In this document: positions 26,934-36,740 of the stretch, in pieces
Position numbering within the stretch: the stretch's first letter is position 1
How the letters are laid out: the number at the start of each line of letters is the position of its first letter
Made by a program: the position numbers and the translations under genes
Notes under the pieces: model-generated
Told to the model about the DNA's origin: nothing
What the model saw: only the letters and a program-made list of their open reading frames with translations
The model's database searches: none
Source: Flavobacteriaceae bacterium
Lineage (GTDB): Bacteria > Bacteroidota > Bacteroidia > Flavobacteriales > Flavobacteriaceae
Reading direction: 5' to 3'
Assembly (NCBI GenBank): GCA_028279515.1
Contig: JANQNQ010000008.1
Location: 62,001-126,000, forward strand
DNA length: 64,000 nt

Positions 26934-29519
26934 ATGAAAAAATTGCTCTCCATCACCCTCCTCCTCTATTCATGCTTTGCCTTTTCTCAAGAAACCATCG
27001 CCGTATCCTACAACAAGACTCCGCTAAAAACGGTATTGGCCGACATTAGCGCAAAGACCAACTTGCTTTTTTCTTATAGTGAAGAGGCTGTTGCAAGTAA
27101 AACCCTTACACTTGCCGAGAACAGCATTTCAATCGATCAATTTCTTGTTGAAGCCAGTCGACAAACTGGACTAAGTTTCAAAAAGGTCTCTGATCAACAG
27201 GTCATCATTAGCGTCCCCGACACCAGAATTGATGTATGCGGTTATCTCTTTGACGCCGAAACAAAAGAACCCCTTGCTTTTGCTACCGTAATCGTTGAAG
27301 GGCAATCAAGAGGCACAACGTCTGATGAGAATGGTTATTTTTCTTTAGACAAAGTATCTCAGCAAGCCATTTTGGTCATACAATCGGTCGGGTACAACAA
27401 CACCAAGCTCAATGCCCGATCTTATACAAACCAAACCTGTCAAAACATTTTGGTGAGGCCATCGGTCCAATCGCTTGACGAAATCGTCATCCTTGCATAC
27501 ATCACCAAAGGAATAAGTAAAAGTGAAGATGGCTCGGTAATCATGAAAAATGACGAATTGGGAGTACTTCCCGGAATGGTAGAGCCCGATGTTTTTCAAA
27601 GCATACAACTTATTCCAGGCATTACCAGCTTGGATGAATCTGCGGCTGGTATTCAGATCCGAGGTGGGTCACCGGATCAAAATCTCATTCTTTTCGACAA
27701 CATTAAAATGTATAATACAGGCCATTTTTTCGGAATGCTCTCTGCTATAAATCCATACATCACAGAAAGTGCAAAAGTCTACAAAGGTGGTGCCGACCCT
27801 AAATATGGTGATCGTATTTCGGGGGTTATCGATATTTCGAGTGATGAGAACGTTCCTGAGAAGTTCAATGGAGGTGTGGGCCTAAACGGAACGCATGGCG
27901 ATGTCTTTATCAAAGCTCCGTTTTCAGAATCAGTCGGTGTTGTGCTTTCTGCACGTAGATCGTATACAGACCTGCTTCGAACACCAACCTTTGATGCCCT
28001 CTCTGAAAAGGTGTTTCAAAATACCAAATTGGTCACAGATACAGCCGGTGTCGTGACTGAAGAGGAAGAGGAGGAGTTTGAGGACAATGTCGGAGAAGAG
28101 GACTTTTTCTTCTATGACGGAAGTGCTAAACTTATCATTGCTCCTTCAGACAATGACAAGGTGAGCATCAGTGGACTTTTTGCTAACAACGACCTTGATT
28201 TCTCTGTACGGGACGACGAAGACATTACAAGTGACCGACTCATTGTCGAACAACAAGGTGCCAGCTTTGTTTGGGAAGGAACCAAGGCAAAAAAATGGCA
28301 TCACACTTTGACAGGGTACTATTCAAAATTGGATGTTGACTATCGCAATCGCGTTACACAAGAACTCGTTGTCGAAGAGGAAAACTTGCGAAGAAACACC
28401 GTTGAAGATTATGGCTTCAGTGCCGACTTGATGTATGATATTTCCTCAAAACACAAAGTCAAGGCGGGATATCAATATTCGAATATCGAAACCTTCTTTA
28501 GATTATTTCGAAATGAAAATGATGCTGGTACTGACAATCCTAGGGAGTTTGATGAATTGAACATGGGCGTTAACAGGGCACATACAGTTTTTGGAGAATA
28601 TCGATATATTCCGAAGGAAAAAGCGCTGATAAGTTTGGGTTTGCGCGCCTCACACTTTAGCGTTGTCGAGGATTTCTTCATAGAGCCTAGATTGAATATT
28701 GAATATCCTTTGTCAGATGCTGTTCGTGTAAAGGCAACTGCCGAAAAACGCTACCAATCCATCAGTCAGTTGGTTGAGTTTGAAGATACACAACTACGCT
28801 TGGAGAACAACATATGGACGCTCTCTGATGGCGACGAGATTCCTGTTTTAGAGAGTACTCAGTTCTCTGGCGGCTTATTGTTTGATGCAGATGGTTGGAC
28901 TCTCGATATTGATGGGTACATCAAGAGCATTAAAGGACTCACTTCTTTCACCAACGGGTTTACCAACGATACTGATGAGCTCTCTGAAGGAGAAAGCGAC
29001 ATCTACGGGGTCGATGTTCTTGTTAAGAAAAAACTAGGTGATTACAATATCTGGCTGGGCTACACTTTTAATGATATCACCTACACCTTTAACGATTTGC
29101 AGAACACTTCTTTCCCAGGAAACAATGACATCACCCATAACTTCAGGATATCAAACACTTATGAGACCAATAACTGGCAGTTTTCGCTAGGTTGGACCTA
29201 TCGTACTGGAAGTCCGTTTACCCCTGCCGACAGTTTTGACCCCAATACAGGTGATATTGAATTTGGTGCCATCAATAGTGAACGATTGCCTAATTACCAT
29301 CGTTTGGATGCTTCTATCTTATATCGTTGGGGTAAAAAAGCTGACGGATGGAAGGGCGCTCTCGGTGTCTCTGCCCAAAACCTATACTCCAGACAAGTGC
29401 CTACCTCTGTATTTTATCGTGTGAATGAAGATCCAGATACTGGTAGCGATGAACTAGATCAGATCGAGCAGTTGTCTCTTGGTTTTACACCAAACATTAC
29501 ACTGCGCTTGTATTTCTAA
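26934..29519 (+). CDS. TonB-dependent receptor with STN signalling domain
   Basis: An outer-membrane receptor and signal transducer of 861 aa. The ATG at 26934 is used; an in-frame TTG precedes it at 26931. It has a signal peptide (1-19, ending AFSQ); an STN (secretin/TonB short N-terminal) domain at about 22-92, the part that talks to FecR; a carboxypeptidase regulatory-like domain (about 100-180); a plug with IQIRGGSPDQNLILFDN; and a barrel ending in TLRLYF. It is FecA-like in domain order and sits with ECF sigma and FecR. No SusD-like partner follows. An acidic run (TEEEEEEFEDNVGEED, near residue 380) sits in a predicted loop. The ligand is unknown. Confidence 0.93.
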   Translation: MKKLLSITLLLYSCFAFSQETIAVSYNKTPLKTVLADISAKTNLLFSYSEEAVASKTLTLAENSISIDQFLVEASRQTGLSFKKVSDQQVIISVPDTRIDVCGYLFDAETKEPLAFATVIVEGQSRGTTSDENGYFSLDKVSQQAILVIQSVGYNNTKLNARSYTNQTCQNILVRPSVQSLDEIVILAYITKGISKSEDGSVIMKNDELGVLPGMVEPDVFQSIQLIPGITSLDESAAGIQIRGGSPDQNLILFDNIKMYNTGHFFGMLSAINPYITESAKVYKGGADPKYGDRISGVIDISSDENVPEKFNGGVGLNGTHGDVFIKAPFSESVGVVLSARRSYTDLLRTPTFDALSEKVFQNTKLVTDTAGVVTEEEEEEFEDNVGEEDFFFYDGSAKLIIAPSDNDKVSISGLFANNDLDFSVRDDEDITSDRLIVEQQGASFVWEGTKAKKWHHTLTGYYSKLDVDYRNRVTQELVVEEENLRRNTVEDYGFSADLMYDISSKHKVKAGYQYSNIETFFRLFRNENDAGTDNPREFDELNMGVNRAHTVFGEYRYIPKEKALISLGLRASHFSVVEDFFIEPRLNIEYPLSDAVRVKATAEKRYQSISQLVEFEDTQLRLENNIWTLSDGDEIPVLESTQFSGGLLFDADGWTLDIDGYIKSIKGLTSFTNGFTNDTDELSEGESDIYGVDVLVKKKLGDYNIWLGYTFNDITYTFNDLQNTSFPGNNDITHNFRISNTYETNNWQFSLGWTYRTGSPFTPADSFDPNTGDIEFGAINSERLPNYHRLDASILYRWGKKADGWKGALGVSAQNLYSRQVPTSVFYRVNEDPDTGSDELDQIEQLSLGFTPNITLRLYF

Positions 29520-29538
29520 AATTGTGTACTTTTAAAGC

Positions 29539-30090
29539 ATGAATTTTATTGATATCGTCTTAGGTGGACTTATTCTGTTTGGGCTCGTACGTGGACTCAT
29601 GAAGGGTCTCTTTGTTGAAGTAGCCTCCCTTGTTGCTTTAATCGCTGGTATTTACGGCGCTATTCATTTCTCGTATTTTGTAGGTGATTATCTGCAAGAG
29701 CGGGTTAGCTGGGATGAGAAATACATCAACCTTACGGCCTTTGCCATTACGTTCATTGTGATCATCGTTGCCGTTTCGTTGGCAGGAAAAATGTTGACCA
29801 AGATGGCTGATTTTGCTTCTTTGGGCATTCTGAACAAATTGCTGGGCGGGGTATTTGGTGGTTTAAAGATCGCTGTCATTCTTGGCGCTGTCCTTGTGTT
29901 TTTCGACAAGACGAACAACACTATCGAATTCATCAAAAAAGAAACCATTGACGAATCGGCTCTATACAAGCCTGTAAGAGGTATTGGAGATTTTGTTTTT
30001 CAGTGGGTACTAAAAGAGAAGCCTCTGGAGAATGAAGAAGAAACACCAAACGTTGAAACTTCTACCGAAACCTCAACACCTTCCGAATAA
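29539..30090 (+). CDS. CvpA-family membrane protein
   Basis: 183 aa with four predicted TM helices (about 3-22, 27-48, 65-85 and 100-122) and an acidic, Thr-rich tail. The N-terminal FIDIVLGGLILFGLVRGLMKGLFVEVASL fits CvpA, named for colicin V production in E. coli, but with roles in envelope homeostasis. A TACTTTTA box 13 bp before the start may be a weak promoter. A strong bidirectional terminator follows. Confidence 0.9.
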   Translation: MNFIDIVLGGLILFGLVRGLMKGLFVEVASLVALIAGIYGAIHFSYFVGDYLQERVSWDEKYINLTAFAITFIVIIVAVSLAGKMLTKMADFASLGILNKLLGGVFGGLKIAVILGAVLVFFDKTNNTIEFIKKETIDESALYKPVRGIGDFVFQWVLKEKPLENEEETPNVETSTETSTPSE

Positions 30091-30105
30091 AAAATAAAGA
30101 CATAA

Positions 30106-30139
30106 AAAAAAGAGCTACAACTCCTTGTAGCTCTTTTTT
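30106..30139. terminator. Bidirectional intrinsic terminator
   Basis: The stem AAGAGCTACAA/TTGTAGCTCTT has a 4-nt loop, with an A tract before it and a T tract after it. It ends cvpA and could end the minus-strand SulP transcript. The next 150 bp up to SulP contain only an AT-rich inverted repeat, AAAGATTT/AAATCTTT, near 30213-30234. Confidence 0.88.
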
Positions 30140-30293
30140 GATTTGGGGAAATCTTTTATCAAACTTGCGTTTGAAATAACCTTATCATTAACAACACTTC
30201 AAACATACAGCATGAAAGATTTTATATGAAATCTTTGTTGTGAAATGACCTATTTATGTTATCAACGCATCATTTAATGTGGTTTTCCCGTAA

Positions 30294-32171
30294 TCAATAT
30301 TCGTCTTTTACGTTATCTATGACGTACTTAATGCACGCATCGAAGTCATCAAAGATGCGATCTTCTGAGACAAGATCAGGTACGATGTCAATACGTTTTA
30401 GCATATAAAGTGGTTGCTTTTGTGGTGCTATCATTAACGTATGTACATTATTTTGCTCTAGTTCTAACAGTACATCTTCTAATGCATAGAGTCCCGATTG
30501 ATCAATATATGGTACCTTATCCATACGAAGGATCACGTGCGATGCCGTGTCCGGAATTTTCTTAGCCATGGCTTGAAAATCACTTGTATATCCAAAGAAC
30601 AGCGGTCCTTCGAGGTGCTTGATGAACACTTCTTCTTTAAAACGTTCAGGGAAATTGAGCTCATCGCTCCAAAGCTTTTCCCTTCCGTTGGCTTCGTGTA
30701 ATTTGAGTACTCGAGATTCATCAGCCGTGAAGTCTCCCATCTTCTTCATAAACATGATCGAAGCTAAGACCAGTCCGATACCAACGGCACTTACCAAATC
30801 CCAAACAACGGCCAAGATCAAAACAATGAGCATCACCAATACCTCAGAGCTAAACTTGAATAACTTCAGGTTCATATCTTTTGGCATACTCGGAATAGCT
30901 TTCAGCCCTTTATAGTCCATCACGCCAATTCCAACGGTAATCAAGATCCCCGCCAATACAGCTGCCGGAATCTGAGAAGCAACTGGTCCAAGTGCCAATA
31001 GGATGACCAGCAACAACACCCCAGCAATCATTCCCGATAAGCGGGTCTTTCCGCCTGAGTTGATGTTAACAACGGTACGAATTGTGGCTCCTGCTCCAGG
31101 AATTCCTCCAAACAACGCAGCAATACTGTTTCCAATTCCTTGTCCAACCAATTCTTTGTTCGGGTTATGTTTGGTCTTGGTCATGTTATCTGCCACTACC
31201 GAAGTAAGCAGGGAGTCAATCGCCCCCAGAAATGCCAGAGATACGGCTGTAAATATGTACGGAGTAATGGATGCTAAGCTGAAATTGCTGAAAATACCCA
31301 GATTTAGTTCTGGAAATCCGCTTGGGATCTGTTCGATCGGTCGGTAATCTAACTTGGCGAAATATGCGACTCCCGAAACAACCAGTAACGCAACCAGTGT
31401 GCTCGGTACTGCTTTCGTGATTCGCTTAAACCCATAGATGATGAAGATCGTTACCAAGGTGAGAATCAACTCTAAAAAGTTGATGCGCCCCAAAGCTCTG
31501 GGTAGTGCCTTTATGGTTCCGACCACTCCAGAGACATTGCTCTGCGCCAGTGATTTGGATTCGACCATGATCTGGTCTTGAGTTATTGCGCTTGCCCGTT
31601 TAATGGTCTCGTTAAAGTCTTCAAGCACCAGAATATCCTCTCCGGCTTCCTCTTGAAGGATCTTTTCGAGAATCACTTCTTCTGCCTCTGGTTTAAAACT
31701 ATCTACAAAATCAACATCCTCTTTTGCATAATATCCAATTGCAGGAAGAATCTGTGTCACCAGAATCATGACCCCAATTGCGGTCATGAATCCAGATACT
31801 ACGGGATATGGGATGTACTTTATGTACTTACCGATTCCCATGACCCCGATCAATATCTGAACGAGTCCTGCCAGCAAGAATACCGTCAGAATTGCAGGTA
31901 ATGCTTTGTTCACATCCCCTTCATTCGTGGCAACAATTCCTGCGATGATCACCAAACTTACGGCGGTCATCGGAGCTGTCGGACCCGAGATCTGCGTAGG
32001 GGTCCCCCCGAACATTGCAGCAAAGAAACTGATAAATATCGCGCCATATAACCCAGCACTTGGCCCTAGTCCAGAAGAAACTCCGAACGCCAATGCCAGT
32101 GGCAATGCCACAATTCCTGCGGTGATTCCTCCAAAGGCATCACCCCTAATATGCTTAAATAGATCTTTCAT
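30294..32171 (-). CDS. SulP-family anion transporter with STAS domain
   Basis: 625 aa: an inner-membrane SLC26/SulP transporter with 10-14 helices, followed by a C-terminal STAS regulatory domain (from about 510; DKVPYIDQSGLYALEDVLLEL). The start region RGDAFGGITAGIVALPLALAFGVSSGLGP is typical. Between helices at about 145-235 lies an unusually long acidic hydrophilic insert. A beta-carbonic anhydrase gene ends 27 bp upstream in the same operon. This pairing points to bicarbonate, as in BicA-like transporters, rather than sulfate. The substrate is inferred from context only. Confidence 0.92.
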   Translation of the reverse strand: MKDLFKHIRGDAFGGITAGIVALPLALAFGVSSGLGPSAGLYGAIFISFFAAMFGGTPTQISGPTAPMTAVSLVIIAGIVATNEGDVNKALPAILTVFLLAGLVQILIGVMGIGKYIKYIPYPVVSGFMTAIGVMILVTQILPAIGYYAKEDVDFVDSFKPEAEEVILEKILQEEAGEDILVLEDFNETIKRASAITQDQIMVESKSLAQSNVSGVVGTIKALPRALGRINFLELILTLVTIFIIYGFKRITKAVPSTLVALLVVSGVAYFAKLDYRPIEQIPSGFPELNLGIFSNFSLASITPYIFTAVSLAFLGAIDSLLTSVVADNMTKTKHNPNKELVGQGIGNSIAALFGGIPGAGATIRTVVNINSGGKTRLSGMIAGVLLLVILLALGPVASQIPAAVLAGILITVGIGVMDYKGLKAIPSMPKDMNLKLFKFSSEVLVMLIVLILAVVWDLVSAVGIGLVLASIMFMKKMGDFTADESRVLKLHEANGREKLWSDELNFPERFKEEVFIKHLEGPLFFGYTSDFQAMAKKIPDTASHVILRMDKVPYIDQSGLYALEDVLLELEQNNVHTLMIAPQKQPLYMLKRIDIVPDLVSEDRIFDDFDACIKYVIDNVKDEY

Positions 32172-32198
32172 GACTGATCAATGGTTTTAGTTTTTAGT

Positions 32199-32828
32199 TT
32201 ACAGCAATTCTACCTTACCGGAAGATAAATGGTATACGCCTCCTACCATTTTGATTTCGCCGTTGTCTTCCATTTCCTTAAGGATTGGACTCTTTTCACG
32301 AATTCTATCAATGGTAAGTTTTACGTTGTTCTCAACGGTCTTTGCAACAAATTCTTTGTTGCTAGAATTTGCCTCTCCATCTACTTGGTCGGCCGCTGTT
32401 TTCACGGCTGGTAAAATGTTTGATAACAGTGCTGTAATGTTCCCTAATTCAACACCGTCGCACGCTGCTTTTACGGCTCCGCATGCTTCATGGCCCAATA
32501 CTAAGACCAACTTGCTACCAGCCACTTTACAGCTATACTCCATGCTTCCAAGGATGTCTGTGTTTTCAAAGTTTCCTGCTACGCGTGCTACGAAAACGTC
32601 TCCAATTCCTTGATCGAAAACTGTTTCGACCGGAACTCTTGAATCAATACACGATAGAATAACCGCCTTCGGAAATTGTCCACCAACAGTTCCTTCAACC
32701 TGCTTTAAAAGGTCTCGACTTTCCATGTTGGCGCCAACAAATCGCTTGTTGCCTTCCATCAAATCAGCCAATACGTGGTCTGGAGTCATAGCGTCCTGCG
32801 CCGCCTTATCTAATGCTTTTGTAATCAT
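32199..32828 (-). CDS. Beta-class carbonic anhydrase
   Basis: A zinc enzyme that interconverts CO2 and bicarbonate. The Met at 32828 (MITKALDKAAQDAM) gives 209 aa; an upstream in-frame ATG at 32864 would add 12 residues. The zinc ligands and catalytic pair are visible: Cys and the Asp-Arg dyad in LSCIDSRVP, and His and Cys in GHEACGAV. It is cytoplasmic, since no signal peptide is seen. It is the first gene of an operon with the SulP transporter, so it probably supplies or uses the transported bicarbonate. Confidence 0.94.
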   Translation of the reverse strand: MITKALDKAAQDAMTPDHVLADLMEGNKRFVGANMESRDLLKQVEGTVGGQFPKAVILSCIDSRVPVETVFDQGIGDVFVARVAGNFENTDILGSMEYSCKVAGSKLVLVLGHEACGAVKAACDGVELGNITALLSNILPAVKTAADQVDGEANSSNKEFVAKTVENNVKLTIDRIREKSPILKEMEDNGEIKMVGGVYHLSSGKVELL

Positions 32829-32954
32829 TGTAATAGAAATTTTTATAGTTGGGGAGTTTGCCATATTTCCTCTCGAAATACGACAGACTCGATTAATTTT
32901 TCATAAACTGGTGTAGTAGTAGACCAAGACTTTTTAAATCTTGGACACTGGGCT

Positions 32955-33251
32955 TTATACCCATTCTGGAGGAGGGGATGTAATGTCTATGGACATTTCA
33001 TTCAAAGAGGAGACAAACTGGCCAAACCTGTTTTTTACATCATGTGAGGACATGACCATATAGGATGGGGTTCTTACCAAAAAGATCTCTTTGGTTTCTT
33101 TTTCTAATTTAGATTCAGATTCTTTTTGCTCTTCTTCTGAAAGATCGACGACACAGGTTTTAGCCTCATCTACCAAACTAACAATAGAAGGTGCCAAAAT
33201 GGATCCCGTAAGAATAAGGGATAACAAAAAAGTTGCTAAATGTCTCGTCAT
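32955..33251 (-). CDS. Small exported protein ending PPPEWV
   Basis: 98 aa from the Met at 33251 (MTRHLATFLLSLILTGSIL). Longer in-frame starts reach 33365 but would overlap batE and hide the hydrophobic N terminus. It has a signal peptide or membrane anchor, then a strongly charged helix (SEEEQKESESKLEKETKE) and a tail SPPPEWV. I recall small flavobacterial proteins with this build and a PPPE-type end, but no function for them. It lies 58 bp downstream of batE on the same strand and could be the last gene of that operon. Confidence 0.7.
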   Translation of the reverse strand: MTRHLATFLLSLILTGSILAPSIVSLVDEAKTCVVDLSEEEQKESESKLEKETKEIFLVRTPSYMVMSSHDVKNRFGQFVSSLNEMSIDITSPPPEWV

Positions 33252-33309
33252 TAAATCTAAATAAGGATTAAAGATACACTTATGTGTCCTAAATTTAGTT
33301 AATTCTTTT

Positions 33310-34068
33310 TTAAAAATCCTTAAGTAATTTAATGTCTTCTGAAGGAATCCAACCCACCTTGCCATCTGATAAGCGAATCTTCATCCATTGGTCAAAATTA
33401 TCATCGACCTGAACTTTAGTCCCTTCGTGCAATACAAAGGCCTCTTCGCTACTGAGCTTCGGGTCAACTCTTACAACAGCTTCTTGGGCAAATACAATCC
33501 CAGGGTTGTCTTTTTGGTTGCTCTCATAACGCTGAAAAGCGAAAACGACACTGACCACCATAAAGGCGAGGGATAGGATGGACGTTATAAAGTAAATTCG
33601 TTTGATGGACGTCCTGTAGGAGAAATAATAGAGTAGAAATAGCAGTACGAACGCAAAAACGAATGCAATTGCCAATTTGGCCCAACCATTGTGGTCAAAC
33701 ATGCCTGTAACATTGTTAACAATTTTTGAAATCCCGGTTTGCGGAATCACATCAATGGCATCAATCGTCATGTTCTGGGCAAAGGCCAAGTTGTTCTTGA
33801 TATCTTCGTCATCAGGTGCCAACAACAGCGCCTTTTCATAGTAATAAACACTAGGGCCTATATTGCTTAGCTTGTAGTTAGCGTTAGCGATATTGTAATA
33901 CAGTTCGGCTGAGTGTTCACCTGTTTCCAAGATCTTCTTGTAGGTATCAATCGCTTCCTGATACCTGTCCTGATTATAAAGTTTGTTGGCTTTTTCAAAG
34001 AGTACATCATTCTGTGCCGCTGCACCGAACGAAATAAAAAAGAGGAGTATGTAAAAAATTGATCTCAT
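33310..34068 (-). CDS. batE: BatE-like TPR and SH3 protein
   Basis: 252 aa with a signal peptide (ending GAAAQ), two to three TPR units (about 20-110), two TM helices (about 132-152 and 158-178) and a C-terminal SH3b domain (about 190-250; VDDNFDQWMKIRLSDGKVGWIPSEDI). This is the BatE layout of the Bacteroides aerotolerance operon. It follows batD by 20 bp. SH3b domains often bind peptidoglycan peptides. The molecular role of Bat proteins is not settled; they are thought to form an envelope complex with the MoxR ATPase. Confidence 0.88.
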   Translation of the reverse strand: MRSIFYILLFFISFGAAAQNDVLFEKANKLYNQDRYQEAIDTYKKILETGEHSAELYYNIANANYKLSNIGPSVYYYEKALLLAPDDEDIKNNLAFAQNMTIDAIDVIPQTGISKIVNNVTGMFDHNGWAKLAIAFVFAFVLLFLLYYFSYRTSIKRIYFITSILSLAFMVVSVVFAFQRYESNQKDNPGIVFAQEAVVRVDPKLSSEEAFVLHEGTKVQVDDNFDQWMKIRLSDGKVGWIPSEDIKLLKDF

Positions 34069-34088
34069 TTAATGCTTTCTTTTCCTGC

Positions 34089-35852
34089 CTAACTTATTTG
34101 TTTGTCGATTTGTGAGATTACTTCTACAGCCTTTTGATAATCTTGCTTCATGGCTTCACCCGAGGCTGGGGTATAACGTGCAAACTCACAGCTCTTTAAC
34201 AATGACACAAATCCATCTGTTGTATTGAAAGAAACATTTCGCTGTCCTAAAAGCTCCTGAATTTTCTCTTTGCTGAATTCTGAAGTTTCAATCTTAAGCT
34301 TCGCTTTCAAGTAGTTGTGTAGCGCACGTTCTAGGGCTTCATAGAACGATTCTTTGGTTCCTAACGCCTTTTTGGCTTCAGACAAATACCTTTTGGCCAA
34401 TCTATTGGCTTTTCTCACTTTATTCCCTTCGACATCATTTTCCATTTGACGCTTTTTCTTTCCTATAAATAAAGCAATAGGAATGATCAAAAATGGAAGT
34501 AACAGTAGCATATAGAACGAGCGCGTTCCGAAGAAATCTTGACGTGCCATCGACTGTAAGTTCGGGCTCAGTTTGAATGATCTAAACTGCGAATTACTAG
34601 TTGTTACGACTTGTTTGGTGGTCGTATTTGTTTTAGGATCTTCTACTGCAGATGCATTTGTCGGCCCTTCCAAAACATTAACAATCAACTCGTCTGAAGT
34701 TAAGGTCTTGTAGGACTCTGTATTTAAATCAAAATAGGAAAAACTAATGGTTGGTATTGGATATTTTCCTTGGTATTGTGGTACAATGGTATAACTATCA
34801 GCGATTTTTCCGCGCATTCCACTTAAGTTCGTTCGAACGCTCTCATCATGTTCTGGCTCGTAAATCTCTAGCGAGCTAGGTACGTTTAATTTTGGTAGAT
34901 TGAAGAGTTTTAGGTTTCCTTTCCCAGAAACCTCAACCTTAGCCTGAAGCGATTCGTTAGCGTTCAACTCGCTTTTGGTGGTGGTCACCTTAAAGGTGAA
35001 ATCACCCACCGCTCCTGTAAAATTATCGGGTTTCCCTGCCTCTGGCAATGGTTTTACATTGATGGTACGTTTTCCAGCGGTGACAGTTTTCTGTGCTTGC
35101 GAATAGATTCGACCACCGAAGAAGTCTCTTCTGTTGGTCGCCACATCAACCGATACGTTGAGTGACAAGGGCTGGATACTCAGCTTTCCAGATTTTTGCG
35201 GATACAACACGACTCGCTTTAATACATAGTAGTTGTATTGTTTTCCTTCATACACGCCACGTTCGGGTGTATAACGCTTGATCTCTATATTCTGACTCCA
35301 AAAGTCATTGTACTTTGGACTGTCGAGTACGTCATAATCTCGAGCATTTACATAAGGTCCTACATACAGTTTATAGGTCACCGTAATTGGTTCATTGAGA
35401 TACGGCTTGCTATTGGACACTTCTGCCACCAGGTGGATGTTTTCTTCGGCGATGTAGTTGGGGTCGTTTGGATCCTTCGGAATCTCAACCGCTGCAGTTA
35501 CCGTAATCGGCACGGGCAAGGTCTTGTAAGTTTCACCTTCTATCTCGATGGTTGCCTGCTTTATGGTAAACTTTCCGCGTTTTAATGGTGCTAAGAAATA
35601 GGTGTATGTTTTAGAGAATGTACGCTTTCCATTAGTCCAAGAGTTGCTCACCGCTTGATTGGGTCCTCCTATAATCTTAAAGCCCTGAAAGCTAGGTGGT
35701 GTAAAGTTATCGCCATCCTTGTTCATCACAAAGTCGATACGCAATCGCTCGTTTACACCTAGTTTCTTCTTGCTCACTTTGGCTTCAAACTTTACTTGAG
35801 CCGAAAGTGCCGTAGACACTAAAAAGAACGCTATGAATAGGTTTCTAATCAT
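34089..35852 (-). CDS. batD: BatD protein
   Basis: 587 aa with a signal peptide (MIRNLFIAFFLVSTALSAQ) and a large periplasmic part built of Ig-like beta domains (EAKVSKKKLGVNERLRIDF at the start, typical of BatD). A TM helix lies at about 443-463, followed by a charged cytoplasmic tail of about 120 residues with a helical LHNYLKAKL segment. It sits between batC and batE with short gaps (6 bp to batC). Function inferred only from the operon: part of the MoxR-associated Bat complex. Confidence 0.92.
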   Translation of the reverse strand: MIRNLFIAFFLVSTALSAQVKFEAKVSKKKLGVNERLRIDFVMNKDGDNFTPPSFQGFKIIGGPNQAVSNSWTNGKRTFSKTYTYFLAPLKRGKFTIKQATIEIEGETYKTLPVPITVTAAVEIPKDPNDPNYIAEENIHLVAEVSNSKPYLNEPITVTYKLYVGPYVNARDYDVLDSPKYNDFWSQNIEIKRYTPERGVYEGKQYNYYVLKRVVLYPQKSGKLSIQPLSLNVSVDVATNRRDFFGGRIYSQAQKTVTAGKRTINVKPLPEAGKPDNFTGAVGDFTFKVTTTKSELNANESLQAKVEVSGKGNLKLFNLPKLNVPSSLEIYEPEHDESVRTNLSGMRGKIADSYTIVPQYQGKYPIPTISFSYFDLNTESYKTLTSDELIVNVLEGPTNASAVEDPKTNTTTKQVVTTSNSQFRSFKLSPNLQSMARQDFFGTRSFYMLLLLPFLIIPIALFIGKKKRQMENDVEGNKVRKANRLAKRYLSEAKKALGTKESFYEALERALHNYLKAKLKIETSEFSKEKIQELLGQRNVSFNTTDGFVSLLKSCEFARYTPASGEAMKQDYQKAVEVISQIDKQIS

Positions 35853-35858
35853 ATGATA

Positions 35859-36740
35859 TTACCAATCTTTGTCGGTTTTCACAGGAATTCCTTTTACTTT
35901 CTTTGCGTTGATCTTGTCCTGTACTTTCTTTTCTTCGTTACTCATGGCCTCTAGCAGGTTCTTGACCTGCTGAGGAGATAATTGACCTGGTCTAGGCTTA
36001 GGCTTCTTTTGTTCGTCTTTAGGCTGGTCGCCTCCTTTATTCTGGTCGTCCTTATCTTTCTTATCTTCTTGGTCGCCTTTATCGTCTTGGTTTTCGCCTT
36101 GCTTATCTTTGTCCTTGTCGCCTTCTTGATCATTTTCGTTTTGATCATCCTTATTCTCCTGATCGCCGTCCTTATCCTCTTTATCTTGGTTCTGGTCTTG
36201 GTTTTGCTGATCCTGATTTTGTTGATCTTGATTCTGATCCTCGTTTTGTTCGTCGTTCTTGTTTTCTTCCTGCTCTTTTTTCAACAGTTCTTTGGCCAAG
36301 GCATAGTTGTAACGTGTTTCTTCATCGGTTGGGTCGTTGCGCAATGCATTTTTGTAGGCTTCAACCGCTTTTTCATATTCTTTATTCTTCATGAACACAT
36401 TACCCATATTATGATAGGCTTTGTGCTTGTCTGGTCTTTCTGTTGCTGTCTCGCCTGCCTGTTTATAACGACCAAAAGCTTCTGGAAGATTCTCCTTTTC
36501 GTAATAGGCGTTTCCTAGGTTGTATCTTGCTGTTGCATCATTTGGACGCGTTGAAATGGCCTTTCGGTATTCGGCTTCAGCTTCGACATAATTGTCTTCG
36601 GCTAAATTCTCATTGCCTTCATATACGTAATTGTTGGCCTCTTTTAAAGCTCGCTTGTCAAGTGCTTCATTCTCTTGTGCCATGGCTATAAAGCCATTCA
36701 GCATAACAAAAAGCAACCCTATTTCTTTCACTCTTCTCAT
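35859..36740 (-). CDS. batC: BatC: TPR protein with highly charged low-complexity tail
   Basis: 293 aa with a signal peptide (1-22), TPR repeats (about 23-160; EYRKAISTRPNDATARYNLGNAYY) and then a run of about 90 residues almost wholly Asp, Gln, Asn, Glu and Lys (about 165-255), before a more ordered C terminus (PGQLSPQQVKNLLEAMSNEE). The tail is encoded by imperfect tandem DNA repeats near 36040-36260 and is likely to vary in length between strains. The start overlaps the batB stop by 4 bp, indicating translational coupling. Confidence 0.92.
   Translation of the reverse strand: MRRVKEIGLLFVMLNGFIAMAQENEALDKRALKEANNYVYEGNENLAEDNYVEAEAEYRKAISTRPNDATARYNLGNAYYEKENLPEAFGRYKQAGETATERPDKHKAYHNMGNVFMKNKEYEKAVEAYKNALRNDPTDEETRYNYALAKELLKKEQEENKNDEQNEDQNQDQQNQDQQNQDQNQDKEDKDGDQENKDDQNENDQEGDKDKDKQGENQDDKGDQEDKKDKDDQNKGGDQPKDEQKKPKPRPGQLSPQQVKNLLEAMSNEEKKVQDKINAKKVKGIPVKTDKDW

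Noticed and set aside
36040-36260. Tandem DNA repeats that could suggest a CRISPR or minisatellite
   Set aside because: The units are irregular, in frame and encode the BatC charged tail; there are no spacers and no cas genes.
35982-36518. 178-codon plus-strand ORF rich in Leu, Ile and Val, looking like a membrane protein
   Set aside because: It is the complement of the Asp/Gln/Lys-rich BatC tail; GAT/CAA/AAG-type codons read backward give hydrophobic residues.
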